Positions 47,464 to 58,307 of a stretch of 64,000 nucleotides of DNA are shown here, in pieces. Both the position numbers and the translations under genes were made by a program. The DNA is from Aliivibrio salmonicida LFI1238 (GTDB taxonomy: Bacteria > Pseudomonadota > Gammaproteobacteria > Enterobacterales > Vibrionaceae). Every line of letters begins with the position of its first letter. Within the stretch, counting starts at the first letter, position 1. The stretch is from the NCBI RefSeq assembly GCF_000196495.1, contig NC_011312.1, forward strand, positions 124,001 through 188,000. The letters are read 5' to 3'. The notes under the pieces are model-generated. The model saw only the letters and a list, made by a program, of their open reading frames with translations, was not told the DNA's origin and did not search any database.

Positions 47464-48792
47464 GTGAATAAAAATATATACGATATTTTAGGTGTCGGTA
47501 TTGGTCCATTTAATCTTAGCCTTGCCGCCCTTTCTTCCTCTGTTCCTGACTGTAAAAGCATTTTTCTTGATGCTCGTAGCCACTTCGATTGGCACCCAGG
47601 GATGATGTTAGAGGGCACAAGATTACAGACACCTTTTATGTCTGACCTTGTCACAATGGCTGATCCAACCAATGAATACAGTTTTCTTAACTACGCAAAA
47701 TTAAATGATCGTCTGTACCCTTTTTATATAAGAGAAAACTTCTTTTTAGCCAGAGAAGAATACAACCACTATTGCCAATGGGCTTGTAACCGCCTATCAA
47801 ACCTAACGTTTAATAGCTGCGTCACCCATATTGATTATGATGAAAATGAGGCGATATATTGCGTAAAAACACAAAACACGTTACTGGATCGTGAAGAAAC
47901 CTATTACTGCCATCATTTAGTTCTCGGCACTGGGACACAGCCTTACCTGCCTGACTTTTGCAGTAAAAAGGAACCGAAAGTGACCCACTCTGCTCACTAC
48001 CTAATGAATAAAGCAGAATTAAAAGCGTCTACCTGCATCACTGTTGTTGGTAGTGGTCAAAGTGCGGCTGAGATTTTCTATGATTTATTAACCGACATCG
48101 ACGTAGAAAAGTACCGTCTTCGCTGGCTAACGCGTTCTCCTCGATTCTTCTCATTGGAGTATACAAAACTCACATTGGAAATGACGTCACCAGAATACAT
48201 CGACTATTTCCATCAACTTGAACCAGAGCAACGCCGAGTATTAATCCAGAAACAAAAGCACCTATATAAAGGCATTAACGCCGATTTGATTAATGATATT
48301 TATGATCTTTTATACATTAAACAGTTATCACATGACTTTACTGTTGAAATGATGACGAACGTTTCTGTTCACTCTTTATCAAGCGAACAATCACAGGTAA
48401 CGCTTCATTGTCTGCACACTGAAACTCAACATAATTTCGAACTACAGACTCAACACATTGTGATGGCAACGGGTTATGAATATCAATTACCTCAATTTCT
48501 AGATGGCATTTGCGCGCATTTACGCTTTGATTCACATGGAGAACTTGATGTTCAGCGAAACTACAGCGTTGATAGAAACAACAAAATCTTCGTACAAAAC
48601 GTTGGCTTACATACTCATGGGCTGACTTCCCCAGATCTTGGAATGGTGTGCTATAGAAACGCGACCATTTTGAATCAGGTACTTGGCAGAACCCACTACA
48701 AAGTAGAAAAATCCATCGCCTTTCAGCAATTCTCTCCTCCAAATTGCGAAAGTCATTTATATAACGCAACCACTGAACACTCACTCGAATAA
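47464..48792 (+). CDS. bibB: Cadaverine/lysine N-monooxygenase (BibB-like)
   Basis: 442 residues from a GTG start preceded by AAAGGAT. FAD motif [42 protein letters not shown] substrate segment, NADPH motif [18 protein letters not shown] and the C-terminal [13 protein letters not shown] of flavin N-hydroxylases (IucD/AlcA family). It would make N-hydroxycadaverine. Sixteen bases after bibA. Confidence 0.9.
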
Positions 48793-48802
48793 AGAGATAA
48801 CG

Positions 48803-51262
48803 ATGACAGATTTCACAGCCAAAGCTCAATGTAGCTTTACGGATCGTTACGCGCCAAAAAAAGACCAATTAATCAATATCTCTGAATTTGAGTTCAGAAA
48901 TTACAACGAAGACACCGATTTTAGCGTTATTAATCAATGGTTATCTCAGAGTTATTCATCGTATTGGGGAATGAATGAACTTACCGAAGATCAGCGCAAC
49001 CTTGAGCTAAAAAACACAGCCCATAAATTTGGACTGGTGGGACTAAAACGCGGAAAAATACTGTTTTATACCGAGCTATATCATCCAGCGAAAGACGAAA
49101 TAGGTGAGCATTACCCAGTTCAAGAAGGTGACTGTGGCATGCACTTGATTATCGCTCCCGTTGATATTCCAGAGCATCGTTTAAGTCAAAACGTCATTAC
49201 CGCAATCTCGTCATTAATTTTAGAACACCTGCCTTTTACAAGGCTCGTTGTTGAACCGGATATCCAAAATGAGAAAGTACACCGTTTAAACCACTTAATA
49301 GGTATTGAGTACAGTCAAATCGTTCCGCTTAACAGCAAAACCGCAAAATTAGGGTTTGCTACTAAGTCACAATTTTTGCAGTCACAAGGGAAAGTATCTT
49401 CAATGAAAAATAGCAGTAAGAATCCATCATTATCACTCGCCACTTCTCATTTAACGACAGAGTATTGGCATAAAGCGAATCAACATTTAATCGCGAAAAT
49501 GATCACCGAGTTGAGCCATGAGCAAATCATCACACCGATAAAATTAGATGATGCATCAAATGCACAAGCCGCCTCTTGGTGTATCACCTTCAACTCGGAT
49601 ACGGGAACGTCTGAATACCTCTTTCGTGCACGCCAATATCAACTCGATCATTTATTTGTTGAACCACAATCAATCACTTGCACTAAAGATGATAAAAACC
49701 AACCTCTTGATGCCGTCTCTTTTATTCTTTCTTGTCGTCACCTTCTTGAGATCAGTGATGCATTGTTACCTACGTATTTAGAGGAAATCACTAGCACGCT
49801 ATACAGCAAAGCCTATAAGCTCATGCACCAAAATAAGACCTCAGCTCAATTAGCGAATGCAAGCTACCAAGAGATTGAAGCTGCCATGACAGAAGGTCAT
49901 CCAGTATTCATTGCTAATAACGGCAGAATTGGCTTTGATATGTTAGATCATGTTGAATTTTCACCAGAAAGTGGACAATCATTAAATTTACAATGGATTG
50001 CAGTGCTGCGTGAAAAAACAAGCTTTGCCGTCATCGAATCATTAAGCTACGACCGCCTAATTTTTGATGAATTAGGTCAATCACAACTGAATGAGTTCAA
50101 TCAACAACTCTCTATGCAAGGGCTTGAACCATCACATTATTACTTAATGCCCATCCACCCATGGCAATGGCGAGAAAAAATATCACGTATCTTCGCCGCT
50201 GATATCGCCAATCAGTATGTAGTTCCTCTTGGCACGACGGAAGATAAGTATCAAGCACAGCAATCTATTCGAACCTTTTTTAACCTTTCTTCACCAGAAA
50301 AGTGCTATGTGAAAACCGCCTTATCGATTTTAAATATGGGCTTCATGCGTGGGTTATCTCCGTATTACATGAGCCGAACACCGGCTATCAATACGTTCAT
50401 TGCAAACCTCATTGAAACCGATCCCTACTTTGCTAAAAAGCAATTTTTTGTTCTTAAAGAAGTCGCGGCAATAGGCTATCACCACAGCTACTATGAGCAA
50501 GCTACTCGCACTGACAATCCTTATAAAAAAATGCTTTCTTCTTTATGGCGTGAAAGTCCATACGCACCAGATCAACATGGCAATGTATTGGTAAACAAGC
50601 AGCAAAAACTACTGACAATGGCTTCATTACTGCATGTTGATGACCAAGGAAAAAGCCTGATATCAGCGTTAATGGCCGATTCGCCGTTGTCTGATCATAA
50701 CTGGCTTAAGCAGTACATGGATCTTTATCTACAACCTCTTCTGCACAGCTTTTTTGCTTATGATCTTGTCTTTATGCCACACGGTGAAAACTTAATTTTA
50801 GTACTTGAAGACAACAGCCCAATCAAAATAATCATGAAAGACATCGGGGAAGAAGTGGCCATTTTAAATGGAGAAAAAACTCTACCAAATGACATGAATT
50901 GCTTGGCAGTTGATCTTGAAGACCCAATGAAACTTAACTACATTTTGCTCGATATTTTTGATTGTATTTTCCGATTCATCGCTCCATTGCTTGAGCAACA
51001 AACTCAGGTTAGCGAATCTGATTTTTGGGAGATAGTTGCCGATTCAGTCAAAGACTACCAACAAGAACACCCGCAATTTGATGCGAAATATCAACGTTAC
51101 GATCTGTATTGCAGCTCGTTCGCCCGTACCTGCCTAAATCGAATTCAACTAAACAATAATCAGCAAATGATTGACCTTGAAGATAGAGAAAAGAACTTAC
51201 GTTTTGCTGAGGATATTGCAAACCCTCTCGCTCTATTTGCTAAGACTCATCGCATTATTTAG
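48803..51262 (+). CDS. bibC: Acyltransferase / NIS synthetase fusion (BibC-like)
   Basis: 819 residues. Residues 1-190 form a GNAT-type acyltransferase of IucB kind ([19 protein letters not shown] ... [17 protein letters not shown]). Residues about 215-815 form an IucA/IucC-type synthetase ([87 protein letters not shown]). The first domain would succinylate N-hydroxycadaverine and the second joins and cyclises two units. This fused order is the one described for BibC of A. salmonicida. Ten bases after bibB. Confidence 0.9.
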
Positions 51263-51285
51263 TTCACTGACTTTTAGGCCAAACA

Positions 51286-53451
51286 ATGACATTGAATACG
51301 AACATGACATCACCAAAAATACCGACATACTCACTTTTCTATGGGTTATCTTGTGTTTTAACGTTGCCAGTAATGGCAGAGGACAATGATAACGAGGCAA
51401 TGGAAGTAATGACCATTACCGCGCATAAACAAGAGATTGCCAGCTATAAAACAGGTGAAACCTCAACCTCAACAGGGATGGATTTATCCTATTTAGAAAC
51501 ACCACAATCTGTAACTGCCGTGAACGAACAAGCCATGAAAGATCAACAACTAAACAGTGTTGTTGATGTAATGAACAGCGTATCGAGTGTTTACGCTCGA
51601 CCTATGGACAACGACAGATACACCGTCTCTGCTCGTGGTATGGAAGTAAGCACCATTCTTTATGATGGCGTTCCTATCACCTATGACACCCGTTTCAATT
51701 ACGGTGATAACCTAATGGATACGGCGATTTATGATCGCGTTGAAGTGGTTCGCGGTGCGAACGGATTAATGATTGGTGCAGGCGAGCCTTCAGCCTCTAT
51801 CAACCTTATTAGAAAACGTCCTACTCACGATTTTAATGCCAATGTTAGCGTAGGCACGGGATCTTGGAATTTAAAACGTGGGGTCGTTGATATCTCTGGC
51901 AGCGTAAATACTGATGAAAGTATTAGAGCTCGTCTTGTTGCTGTCCATCAAGAACGTGACTCCTACTTAGACAGATACGAACAGAAAAGAAGTACATTAT
52001 ATGGCGTTATTGAGGCCGATTTAACCACCGACACCTTATTAACGGTCGGTACCGATTATCAATATAACGAGCCAAAAGGCACCATGGCGGGAGGACTTCC
52101 CCTCTTTCATAGCGATGGTACGAGAACAAATTACAGCACATCAGCAACCACCGCTCCTGACTGGGCATCCGCTGAAACCACAGCATTAAATTCATTTGTC
52201 AGTCTAGAGCATAGCTTTAACCCAGATTGGGTAATAAAAGGAACGTATACCTATGGTGATAACAGCTTAGATTTCAATTATTTATGGCCGAAAGGTTTTC
52301 CTGACCCAAATACAAATGAAGGTATGGTTCCAGGCAGTATTAATTATATTGATGGAAATCGAAAAATTAATAATCTTAACCTAACTCTCAAAGGTCATTT
52401 TTCTCTGTTTGGACAAGATCACCAAATGATCGCGGGTTTCAACAATCAAAAAATGACGTTCGAGAATACTTACTATAAAGGGCTAAACGCACAATCAGAG
52501 GTCGGTGATTTTACTGACCCAAATTGGTCTTATCCAGAACCGGAATGGAGCAGAGAAAAAAGCTGGGAATCAACAGGAGAAACCAAACAACAAGGGATCT
52601 ATGTCGCCTCACATATCAATGTAACTGACCAGTGGTCTTTCGTTCTTGGTGGACGATTGAGTGACTGGGAAACCGATATGAATGACTTTGGAACCCTTCA
52701 TAAAAATAAAATCAGTAATGAATTTACCTCATACGTTGGGACGACTTATGCAATAACCCCCATTGTTGCGGTATACGCCAGTTACTCTGATATTTTCACA
52801 CCGCAAAACGTAAAAGGTAAAAATAATACGTATCTCGACCCGATTAAAGGAAAGAACTATGAAACAGGAATTAAAGCAAGCCTCTTGGATGATCAGTTAA
52901 ACCTTTCTCTTAATGGCTTCAACACGTTACAGGATAATTTAGGAATAAAAACTGGCGACGTCGATCCAAATACAGGGATGCCTATTTATCGTGGTGTTGA
53001 TGGTACAGAAACCAAAGGGTTCGAGTTTGAAACCAATGGTGCCATCACAGATGACTGGAACTTAACGCTTGGCTATACCTATTTCAAAATAGAAGATCCA
53101 CAAGGAAATAGATTAAAAACAGACATCCCTAACAAACAACTCAAACTCTTCACCACTTATGAATTAGGTGACGTTTTAGAGGGCCTCCAAATTGGCGGAG
53201 GGGCTCGTTGGTACAGCAGTATTTATAAAGAAGTAAGCGGTATACCTAATGTTGGAGATACCAAAGTAAAACAAGACAGTTACGCGATATACGATGTAAT
53301 GGTGCGATATGAGGTAAACAAAAAACTTAACGTCAATGCAAATGTTAAAAACCTTTTTGATAAAGAATATTACAGCCAGATGGGGATCTATAACCAATAT
53401 CACGCTGGCGAGCCTCGTAATATAAGCGTGAATGTTGACTACCAATTTTAA
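51286..53451 (+). CDS. TonB-dependent siderophore receptor
   Basis: 721 residues with a signal peptide (YSLFYGLSCVLTLPVMA), TonB box EVMTITA, plug domain (LETPQSVTAVNEQAMKDQQ ... YDRVEVVRGANGLMIGAGEPSASINLIRKRP) and a beta-barrel ending NVDYQF with terminal Phe. Closest in style to FhuE/FpvA-type hydroxamate receptors. It would import ferric bisucaberin across the outer membrane. A second ATG six codons later is possible. It overlaps the binding-protein gene. Confidence 0.92.
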   Translation: MTLNTNMTSPKIPTYSLFYGLSCVLTLPVMAEDNDNEAMEVMTITAHKQEIASYKTGETSTSTGMDLSYLETPQSVTAVNEQAMKDQQLNSVVDVMNSVSSVYARPMDNDRYTVSARGMEVSTILYDGVPITYDTRFNYGDNLMDTAIYDRVEVVRGANGLMIGAGEPSASINLIRKRPTHDFNANVSVGTGSWNLKRGVVDISGSVNTDESIRARLVAVHQERDSYLDRYEQKRSTLYGVIEADLTTDTLLTVGTDYQYNEPKGTMAGGLPLFHSDGTRTNYSTSATTAPDWASAETTALNSFVSLEHSFNPDWVIKGTYTYGDNSLDFNYLWPKGFPDPNTNEGMVPGSINYIDGNRKINNLNLTLKGHFSLFGQDHQMIAGFNNQKMTFENTYYKGLNAQSEVGDFTDPNWSYPEPEWSREKSWESTGETKQQGIYVASHINVTDQWSFVLGGRLSDWETDMNDFGTLHKNKISNEFTSYVGTTYAITPIVAVYASYSDIFTPQNVKGKNNTYLDPIKGKNYETGIKASLLDDQLNLSLNGFNTLQDNLGIKTGDVDPNTGMPIYRGVDGTETKGFEFETNGAITDDWNLTLGYTYFKIEDPQGNRLKTDIPNKQLKLFTTYELGDVLEGLQIGGGARWYSSIYKEVSGIPNVGDTKVKQDSYAIYDVMVRYEVNKKLNVNANVKNLFDKEYYSQMGIYNQYHAGEPRNISVNVDYQF

Positions 53452-54520
53452 GACCAACGCTGTTCATTCATTTATCTCAAATTTACTTGGAGGCCCCTAC
53501 CGTAAGGTAGGGCGACATTTTATAACTATATTAAAATGGCCAAAAGCAATCTCTCTGCTGTTTATATTCATGAGTAGCCACACTGCTGCTATTCCCTTAA
53601 ACCAAATAAGCAGCTCCCCATTCCCTGTCACCATTAAAACCGCGCATGGAACCGCGGTTATTCCTACTCACCCGCAACGCGTCATCACTCTAGGCGCAAC
53701 AACCGAAGATTGGTGCTTGCTCTTAGGCATTGTGCCTATCGCCATTGAAGCTCATTATTGGGGTGGTGACAGCAAAGGTTATCTACCTTGGTTTAAACAA
53801 GCCGTCCTAGAACAAGAAAAAGCCTTACCCTCAGTACTCAATAGCTACCCTGAACTCGATATCGAGCATATTTTATCATTAAAACCCGACCTAATTTTAG
53901 CGCCACAATCTGGGATCACACTCGAAACGTTTAACCAATTAAACAGTTTTGTTCCTGTTGTTGCTTATCCAGATCAACCTTGGCTTACCCCTATCGATAA
54001 GCAAGTTACCCTCATTTCAACGGCTTTAGGAAAAACAGAAGAAGGAGAGGCCCTGCTTGTTCAATTACACCAATACCTTGCTTCACTTGCCGATGCAAAC
54101 CCTCAATTTAAAGGTAAAAAACTGGCGTATATTAATGCAGGAAGTCGATTCGGTAATCTTGCGTTGTATGTACCTGGCGATCCACGTATCGATTCTCTAC
54201 TCGCACTCGGCTTTATACAACTTCCTGAAGTCAAAGACATAAAACCAACTCGTGGACATTTCACGGCCAACATTGGTTTAGAGCACTCCGATATATTTAA
54301 TGATGCCGATCTCATTATTAGTTGGTATGAGTCTGAAAAAAGCAAACAAGCCGTTGAAAAAATCCCGCTTTTCTCACACATCAACGCCGTTAAGCAAGGA
54401 CGATATCTTGCGATAACCGATCCCTCAATTGTAATGGCGACGTCCTATGGCAGTTTACTCAGTTTGGAATGGGTAATGCCCGCATTTATTCCAAAAATCA
54501 AAGAGGTTATGGGTAAATGA
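53432..54520 (+). CDS. Periplasmic siderophore-binding protein (FecB/FhuD type)
   Basis: 362 residues from ATG 53432, which lies inside the receptor gene (20-base overlap). The signal peptide (AISLLFIFMSSHTAA) starts only at about residue 38, so the first 35 residues are unusual and the true start is uncertain. Binding domain: GTAVIPTHPQRVITLGATTEDWCLLLGI, LDIEHILSLKPDLILAPQ and FNDADLIISWYESE. It would deliver ferri-siderophore to the FecCD permeases. A 7-bp hairpin lies within its first codons. Confidence 0.87.
   Translation: MLTTNFKTNAVHSFISNLLGGPYRKVGRHFITILKWPKAISLLFIFMSSHTAAIPLNQISSSPFPVTIKTAHGTAVIPTHPQRVITLGATTEDWCLLLGIVPIAIEAHYWGGDSKGYLPWFKQAVLEQEKALPSVLNSYPELDIEHILSLKPDLILAPQSGITLETFNQLNSFVPVVAYPDQPWLTPIDKQVTLISTALGKTEEGEALLVQLHQYLASLADANPQFKGKKLAYINAGSRFGNLALYVPGDPRIDSLLALGFIQLPEVKDIKPTRGHFTANIGLEHSDIFNDADLIISWYESEKSKQAVEKIPLFSHINAVKQGRYLAITDPSIVMATSYGSLLSLEWVMPAFIPKIKEVMGK
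53495..53512 (+). other. Small perfect hairpin near the start of the binding-protein gene
   Basis: CCCTACC, GTAA, GGTAGGG: seven pairs closed by a GNRA-type tetraloop. No T-run follows. It may shape mRNA stability or translation between the receptor and transporter parts of the operon. Confidence 0.5.
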
Positions 54521-55617
54521 ATAACGCAGATAACCAATTAACTAGTACACCTGACTTGGCTATTCTCCCTTCTTTAATCAGCAGAAATAAAAAGGTCACT
54601 ACCACATTAATATTGCTAATTATATTAAGTTTTTCTGCAATTATTTCTGGGCTTCTTTTAGGAACAACAACCCTATCTCCCTTTTATCTACTGCGCTTAT
54701 TTAGTGAAAATAATCTCAATCACGATACTCTTATTATACAAGCTCGACTCCCACGAGTTCTGATTGGTTTATTGGCTGGAATGTCATTAGCAATGGCAGG
54801 CTGCGTCATGCAAGCCTTAACTCGAAACCCTTTAGCTGATCCGGGTTTACTCGGTGTAAATGCGGGAGCGAATGCCTCAATAATAACACTCAGCTTATTA
54901 TCATTCAGTGCCAACTGGCCTCTTTTTTGGTTAGCGATTCCTGGTGCGTTACTCACGAGCGTGATGGTCTACTTATTGTCACGAGGCCACAATCAATCCC
55001 CAACAAGGCTTATCCTATCTGGTGCCGCCATTAGTGCCGTATTAGGTGCTTATGTGCAAGCAAGAGTCATCGTAAACCCATCGCTTTTTAGTGACCTAAA
55101 GTATTGGATGTCGGGGTCATTATCAGGACTCCAACTATCTGATATTAATACGATATGGCCTTACTTTATTATCGCTACTGTCATTCTTCTTCTATTAGCT
55201 CCTGCTTTAAATTTACTCTCTATCGATAGAAACATTGCGATATCCTTGGGGGCGAATTTACGATGGCAGCCGCAACTAGGTTGGCTTGGCGCTACGATTT
55301 TGTGTGCGGCCTCAACCGCCACCGTCGGGTCACTGACTTTTGTTGGTTTAGCATCCGCCCACCTTTCTCGATTTATTGCCCCACAGGATTTTCGCTGGCA
55401 ATTGCCCATATCGGCACTCATTGGCGGTAACCTTGTTGTTATTGCTGATGTGATCGCCCGAACACTCATGCCTCCGACAGAGCTTATTACTGGCATCGTT
55501 GTCGCTATGCTCGGCGCTCCTTTTCTCTACCTCGCAGTGAGAAGAGATCAAATGAAAAAGTCGTCATCAGTAACACCTTGTAAACGACGTCTGAAGAGAA
55601 ACTCAAATGAAAACTAA
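54517..55617 (+). CDS. FecCD-family iron-siderophore permease, first subunit
   Basis: 366 residues with about nine to ten membrane segments. Family motifs RLPRVLIGLLAGMSLAMAGCVMQALTRNPLADPGLLGVNAGAN and GSLTFVGLASAHLSRFI. Overlaps the binding-protein stop by 4 bases (ATGA) and the second permease by 11 bases. The charged tail (KRRLKRNSNEN) is cytoplasmic. Confidence 0.9.
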   Translation: MNNADNQLTSTPDLAILPSLISRNKKVTTTLILLIILSFSAIISGLLLGTTTLSPFYLLRLFSENNLNHDTLIIQARLPRVLIGLLAGMSLAMAGCVMQALTRNPLADPGLLGVNAGANASIITLSLLSFSANWPLFWLAIPGALLTSVMVYLLSRGHNQSPTRLILSGAAISAVLGAYVQARVIVNPSLFSDLKYWMSGSLSGLQLSDINTIWPYFIIATVILLLLAPALNLLSIDRNIAISLGANLRWQPQLGWLGATILCAASTATVGSLTFVGLASAHLSRFIAPQDFRWQLPISALIGGNLVVIADVIARTLMPPTELITGIVVAMLGAPFLYLAVRRDQMKKSSSVTPCKRRLKRNSNEN

Positions 55618-56632
55618 TTTAGTCTCAACATGGCAGTTAGGGTCAATCGTAATACTGGCCCCAAGCAAAAGGACACTCAACGCCGTAATCATGGCGATGA
55701 TATTAATCACCCTATCTCTGGTTTTTAGTTTAATGTTAGGCAAGAATGGCATAACACCTGATGATTTTATAACGCTATTTAAAGGTGAAGCGTCCCCATA
55801 CCAAGATTGGTTGTTTTGGCAATCCAGATTACCAAGGGTTTTGTGTGCCATCGGAGCCGGTGCCGCACTCGGTATTTCTGGGGCAGTATTTCAAACGTTA
55901 ACTAAAAATCCATTAGGCAGCCCTGACATTATTGGTATAAACGCCGGAGCAAGTGCTGGCGCAGTATTGTGGTTATGGTTTTTGCCGAATCAACCAATAG
56001 CTATTGGTGCCTTACTCGGTGCCGTCTCTGTTTTAACAATCATGCTGATCGCATTAGGGAAATCGTGGCAATTATCACGACAACTGGTTCTGCTTGGGAT
56101 CGCCATCAATGCCTTTGCTGTCGCGACCGTTCAACTCATTTTAACTCTGGTTCAACGAGAACAAGCTCAGCAGCTTTTTGGTTACCTTAGTGGCAGTTTA
56201 GCCAACCGAAATTGGCAAGACGTTTCCGTCATCTTCATGACTCTTATTATTTTTGTTCCACTGCTTCTTCTGCTCGCTCGTCGCCTGTCTCTTCTTACCC
56301 AAGGTTATGATAGTGCAATCGTGCTAGGAAGCCGCGTCGATACAGCACAATGGCAAGCGCTGCTTCTTGCTTCTGGACTTGCGCTTGGTGCCGTTCTGAC
56401 TGTTGGGCCAGTTGCCTTTGTTGCTTTAGTCGCTCCGCATCTTGCACGTTTTGGTCACAGCCGATTGGCGCTCTTAAGATCAGCCATTTATGGCAGCCTA
56501 CTCCTTCTTGTTTCTGACACAATAACCCTCACCCTGCCCGGTTTATTTCGAATGCCAGTAGGCGTACTCACCGCATTGATTGGTGGACTCTATCTCGTGG
56601 GTTTATTAAGCCGACAAGTCACCAATAAATAA
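55607..56632 (+). CDS. FecCD-family iron-siderophore permease, second subunit
   Basis: 341 residues, same fold: RLPRVLCAIGAGAALGISGAVFQTLTKNPLGSPDIIGINAGAS and GPVAFVALVAPHLARFG. FepG-like partner that forms a heterodimer with the preceding permease. Followed by the ATPase gene after 14 bases. Confidence 0.9.
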   Translation: MKTNLVSTWQLGSIVILAPSKRTLNAVIMAMILITLSLVFSLMLGKNGITPDDFITLFKGEASPYQDWLFWQSRLPRVLCAIGAGAALGISGAVFQTLTKNPLGSPDIIGINAGASAGAVLWLWFLPNQPIAIGALLGAVSVLTIMLIALGKSWQLSRQLVLLGIAINAFAVATVQLILTLVQREQAQQLFGYLSGSLANRNWQDVSVIFMTLIIFVPLLLLLARRLSLLTQGYDSAIVLGSRVDTAQWQALLLASGLALGAVLTVGPVAFVALVAPHLARFGHSRLALLRSAIYGSLLLLVSDTITLTLPGLFRMPVGVLTALIGGLYLVGLLSRQVTNK

Positions 56633-56646
56633 GGATGGATGAATAA

Positions 56647-57453
56647 ATGCAAAACAATAACGAAATAACCAAAACATTATCGGCTCATCACGTTTCATTA
56701 AGCTACAGTGAAGGGCAAATAATCAACCGCATGCAACTGGCTATTCCAGCTAAAAAACTGACAGTGATTCTTGGTCCAAACGGCTGTGGAAAATCGAGCT
56801 TACTCAAAATGTTAAGTCGCATAAAACACCCCGATGAAGGGTGCATTCTTTTAGGTGAAGAGAACATTTTAAAAATGAACAGTAAGACACTCGCGCGTCA
56901 ACTTGCTCTATTAGTTCAAAAGCCCGAATTACCTGAGGGGATAGAGGTTATCGAACTCGTCAGCCGCGGGCGTTACCCACACCAAAAAATGTGGCAGCAA
57001 TGGTCGCTAGATGATGAAACCGCCGTTCAAGAAGCGTTGATCGCCACAGGGTTAACCGAGTTAATACACCGTCCTGTTGCCAGCTTATCTGGCGGACAAC
57101 AACAGCAAGTTTGGTTAGCAATGGTACTCGCTCAAAAGAGTAATATCTTAATGCTTGATGAACCAACCTCTTTTCTTGATATACGTGCGCAACTTTTAGT
57201 GATGAATTTTTGTCTGTCTCTACGAGATCAAGGAAAAACATTGGTGATGGTGCTGCATGATATTAATCAGGCCTTTAGATACGCCGACAATATCATCATG
57301 ATGCACAAGGGGAAAATAGTGGCGGAAGGAAAACCTGAAGACCTCGCGAACCCCGACATTATTCACACGATCTATGGGGTAAACACCACCATTATCACCG
57401 ATCCAGAATCTCAAACCCCCATGATTATCCCCAAAAAAGATCCTTCTATCTAA
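56647..57453 (+). CDS. Iron-siderophore ABC transporter ATPase (FecE/FepC type)
   Basis: 268 residues: Walker A ILGPNGCGKSSLLK, Q-loop LVQKPELPEGIEVIELVSRGRYPHQ, signature LSGGQQQQVWLAMVLAQ, Walker B NILMLDEPTSFLD and switch MVLHDINQA. It powers the two FecCD permeases. Last operon gene. An IS66 element begins 43 bases after its stop; no clear terminator is visible in between. Confidence 0.92.
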   Translation: MQNNNEITKTLSAHHVSLSYSEGQIINRMQLAIPAKKLTVILGPNGCGKSSLLKMLSRIKHPDEGCILLGEENILKMNSKTLARQLALLVQKPELPEGIEVIELVSRGRYPHQKMWQQWSLDDETAVQEALIATGLTELIHRPVASLSGGQQQQVWLAMVLAQKSNILMLDEPTSFLDIRAQLLVMNFCLSLRDQGKTLVMVLHDINQAFRYADNIIMMHKGKIVAEGKPEDLANPDIIHTIYGVNTTIITDPESQTPMIIPKKDPSI

Positions 57454-57577
57454 CCACTCTATTCCTTTTCTTAATAAGCCTGCTGGCTGAATTTAGGTAA
57501 GCGTGCGGGGAACTACACCTAACAAATAAAATTCATTATGCGTATCTTACGATCTTTCATTTAACGAGAACGTAATT

Positions 57578-57892
57578 ATGCAAAAAGATAAAAAGAGAAC
57601 ACCAGAGCAATGGCACGCTCTATTTGAATCTCAGCAATCTAGCAAGCTTAGTGCCGCTGAATTTTGTCGTAACCATAATATTCTGCCAAAGACATTTAGT
57701 GCACGTAAAGCACGATGGAAACAAAAGATTAACGCTTCTACTTTCTTGAAAGTAGAAGCGTTAACATCAACTATCATCGCCACTCCACAATTACCAGATA
57801 TTCAACTTTCTATCGGAAAATTGCGATTAACATTGCCAGCTAATACTGAACCTCACTGGATAGGACTCTTATTAAAAGGGTATCAATCATGA
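57578..57892 (+). CDS. tnpA: IS66 accessory protein TnpA (copy 3)
   Basis: 104 residues, identical to the other two TnpA copies; contains the same 17-bp hairpin (57729-57764). Overlaps tnpB by 4 bases. Confidence 0.92.
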   Translation: MQKDKKRTPEQWHALFESQQSSKLSAAEFCRNHNILPKTFSARKARWKQKINASTFLKVEALTSTIIATPQLPDIQLSIGKLRLTLPANTEPHWIGLLLKGYQS

Positions 57893-58236
57893 ATGTATTT
57901 ACTGATGTTTCCACCATTTATCTTCATCGTGATTTTGTCGATTTTCGCAAGGCCATTAATGGCCTTGTCGTGATTGTTGAGCAAGAAATGCAACTATCAC
58001 CGTTTAGTGATGCTCTATTTATATTTTGCAATAAGCCTCGTGATAAACTCAAAATATTGTATTGGGATAAAACAGGATTCGCTTTATGGTACAAGCGATT
58101 AGATGAAGACCGCTTCAAATGGCCACGAAATATAAATAACGATACGTTAGCATTATCAGAGCAGCAACTGACACTGCTATTACAAGGTTTTGATATCTTA
58201 GGACATCAACCGGTACATTATCAAACAACCCTTTAA
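57889..58236 (+). CDS. tnpB: IS66 accessory protein TnpB (copy 3)
   Basis: 115 residues, identical to the TnpB at 23215, with IYLHRDFVDFRKAING and the KILYWDKTGFALWYKR core. Intact. Confidence 0.93.
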   Translation: MNVFTDVSTIYLHRDFVDFRKAINGLVVIVEQEMQLSPFSDALFIFCNKPRDKLKILYWDKTGFALWYKRLDEDRFKWPRNINNDTLALSEQQLTLLLQGFDILGHQPVHYQTTL

Positions 58237-58307
58237 ATAGTTGATTCTCAGTCAAGAATAGGAGGCAACCGATTGATTACCTGTATTATCGTTATATAGT
58301 CATCTAC

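Noticed and set aside
48338..48868. 176-codon minus-strand frame across the bibB-bibC junction
   Set aside because: Antisense to two well-supported genes, with no domain or ribosome site.
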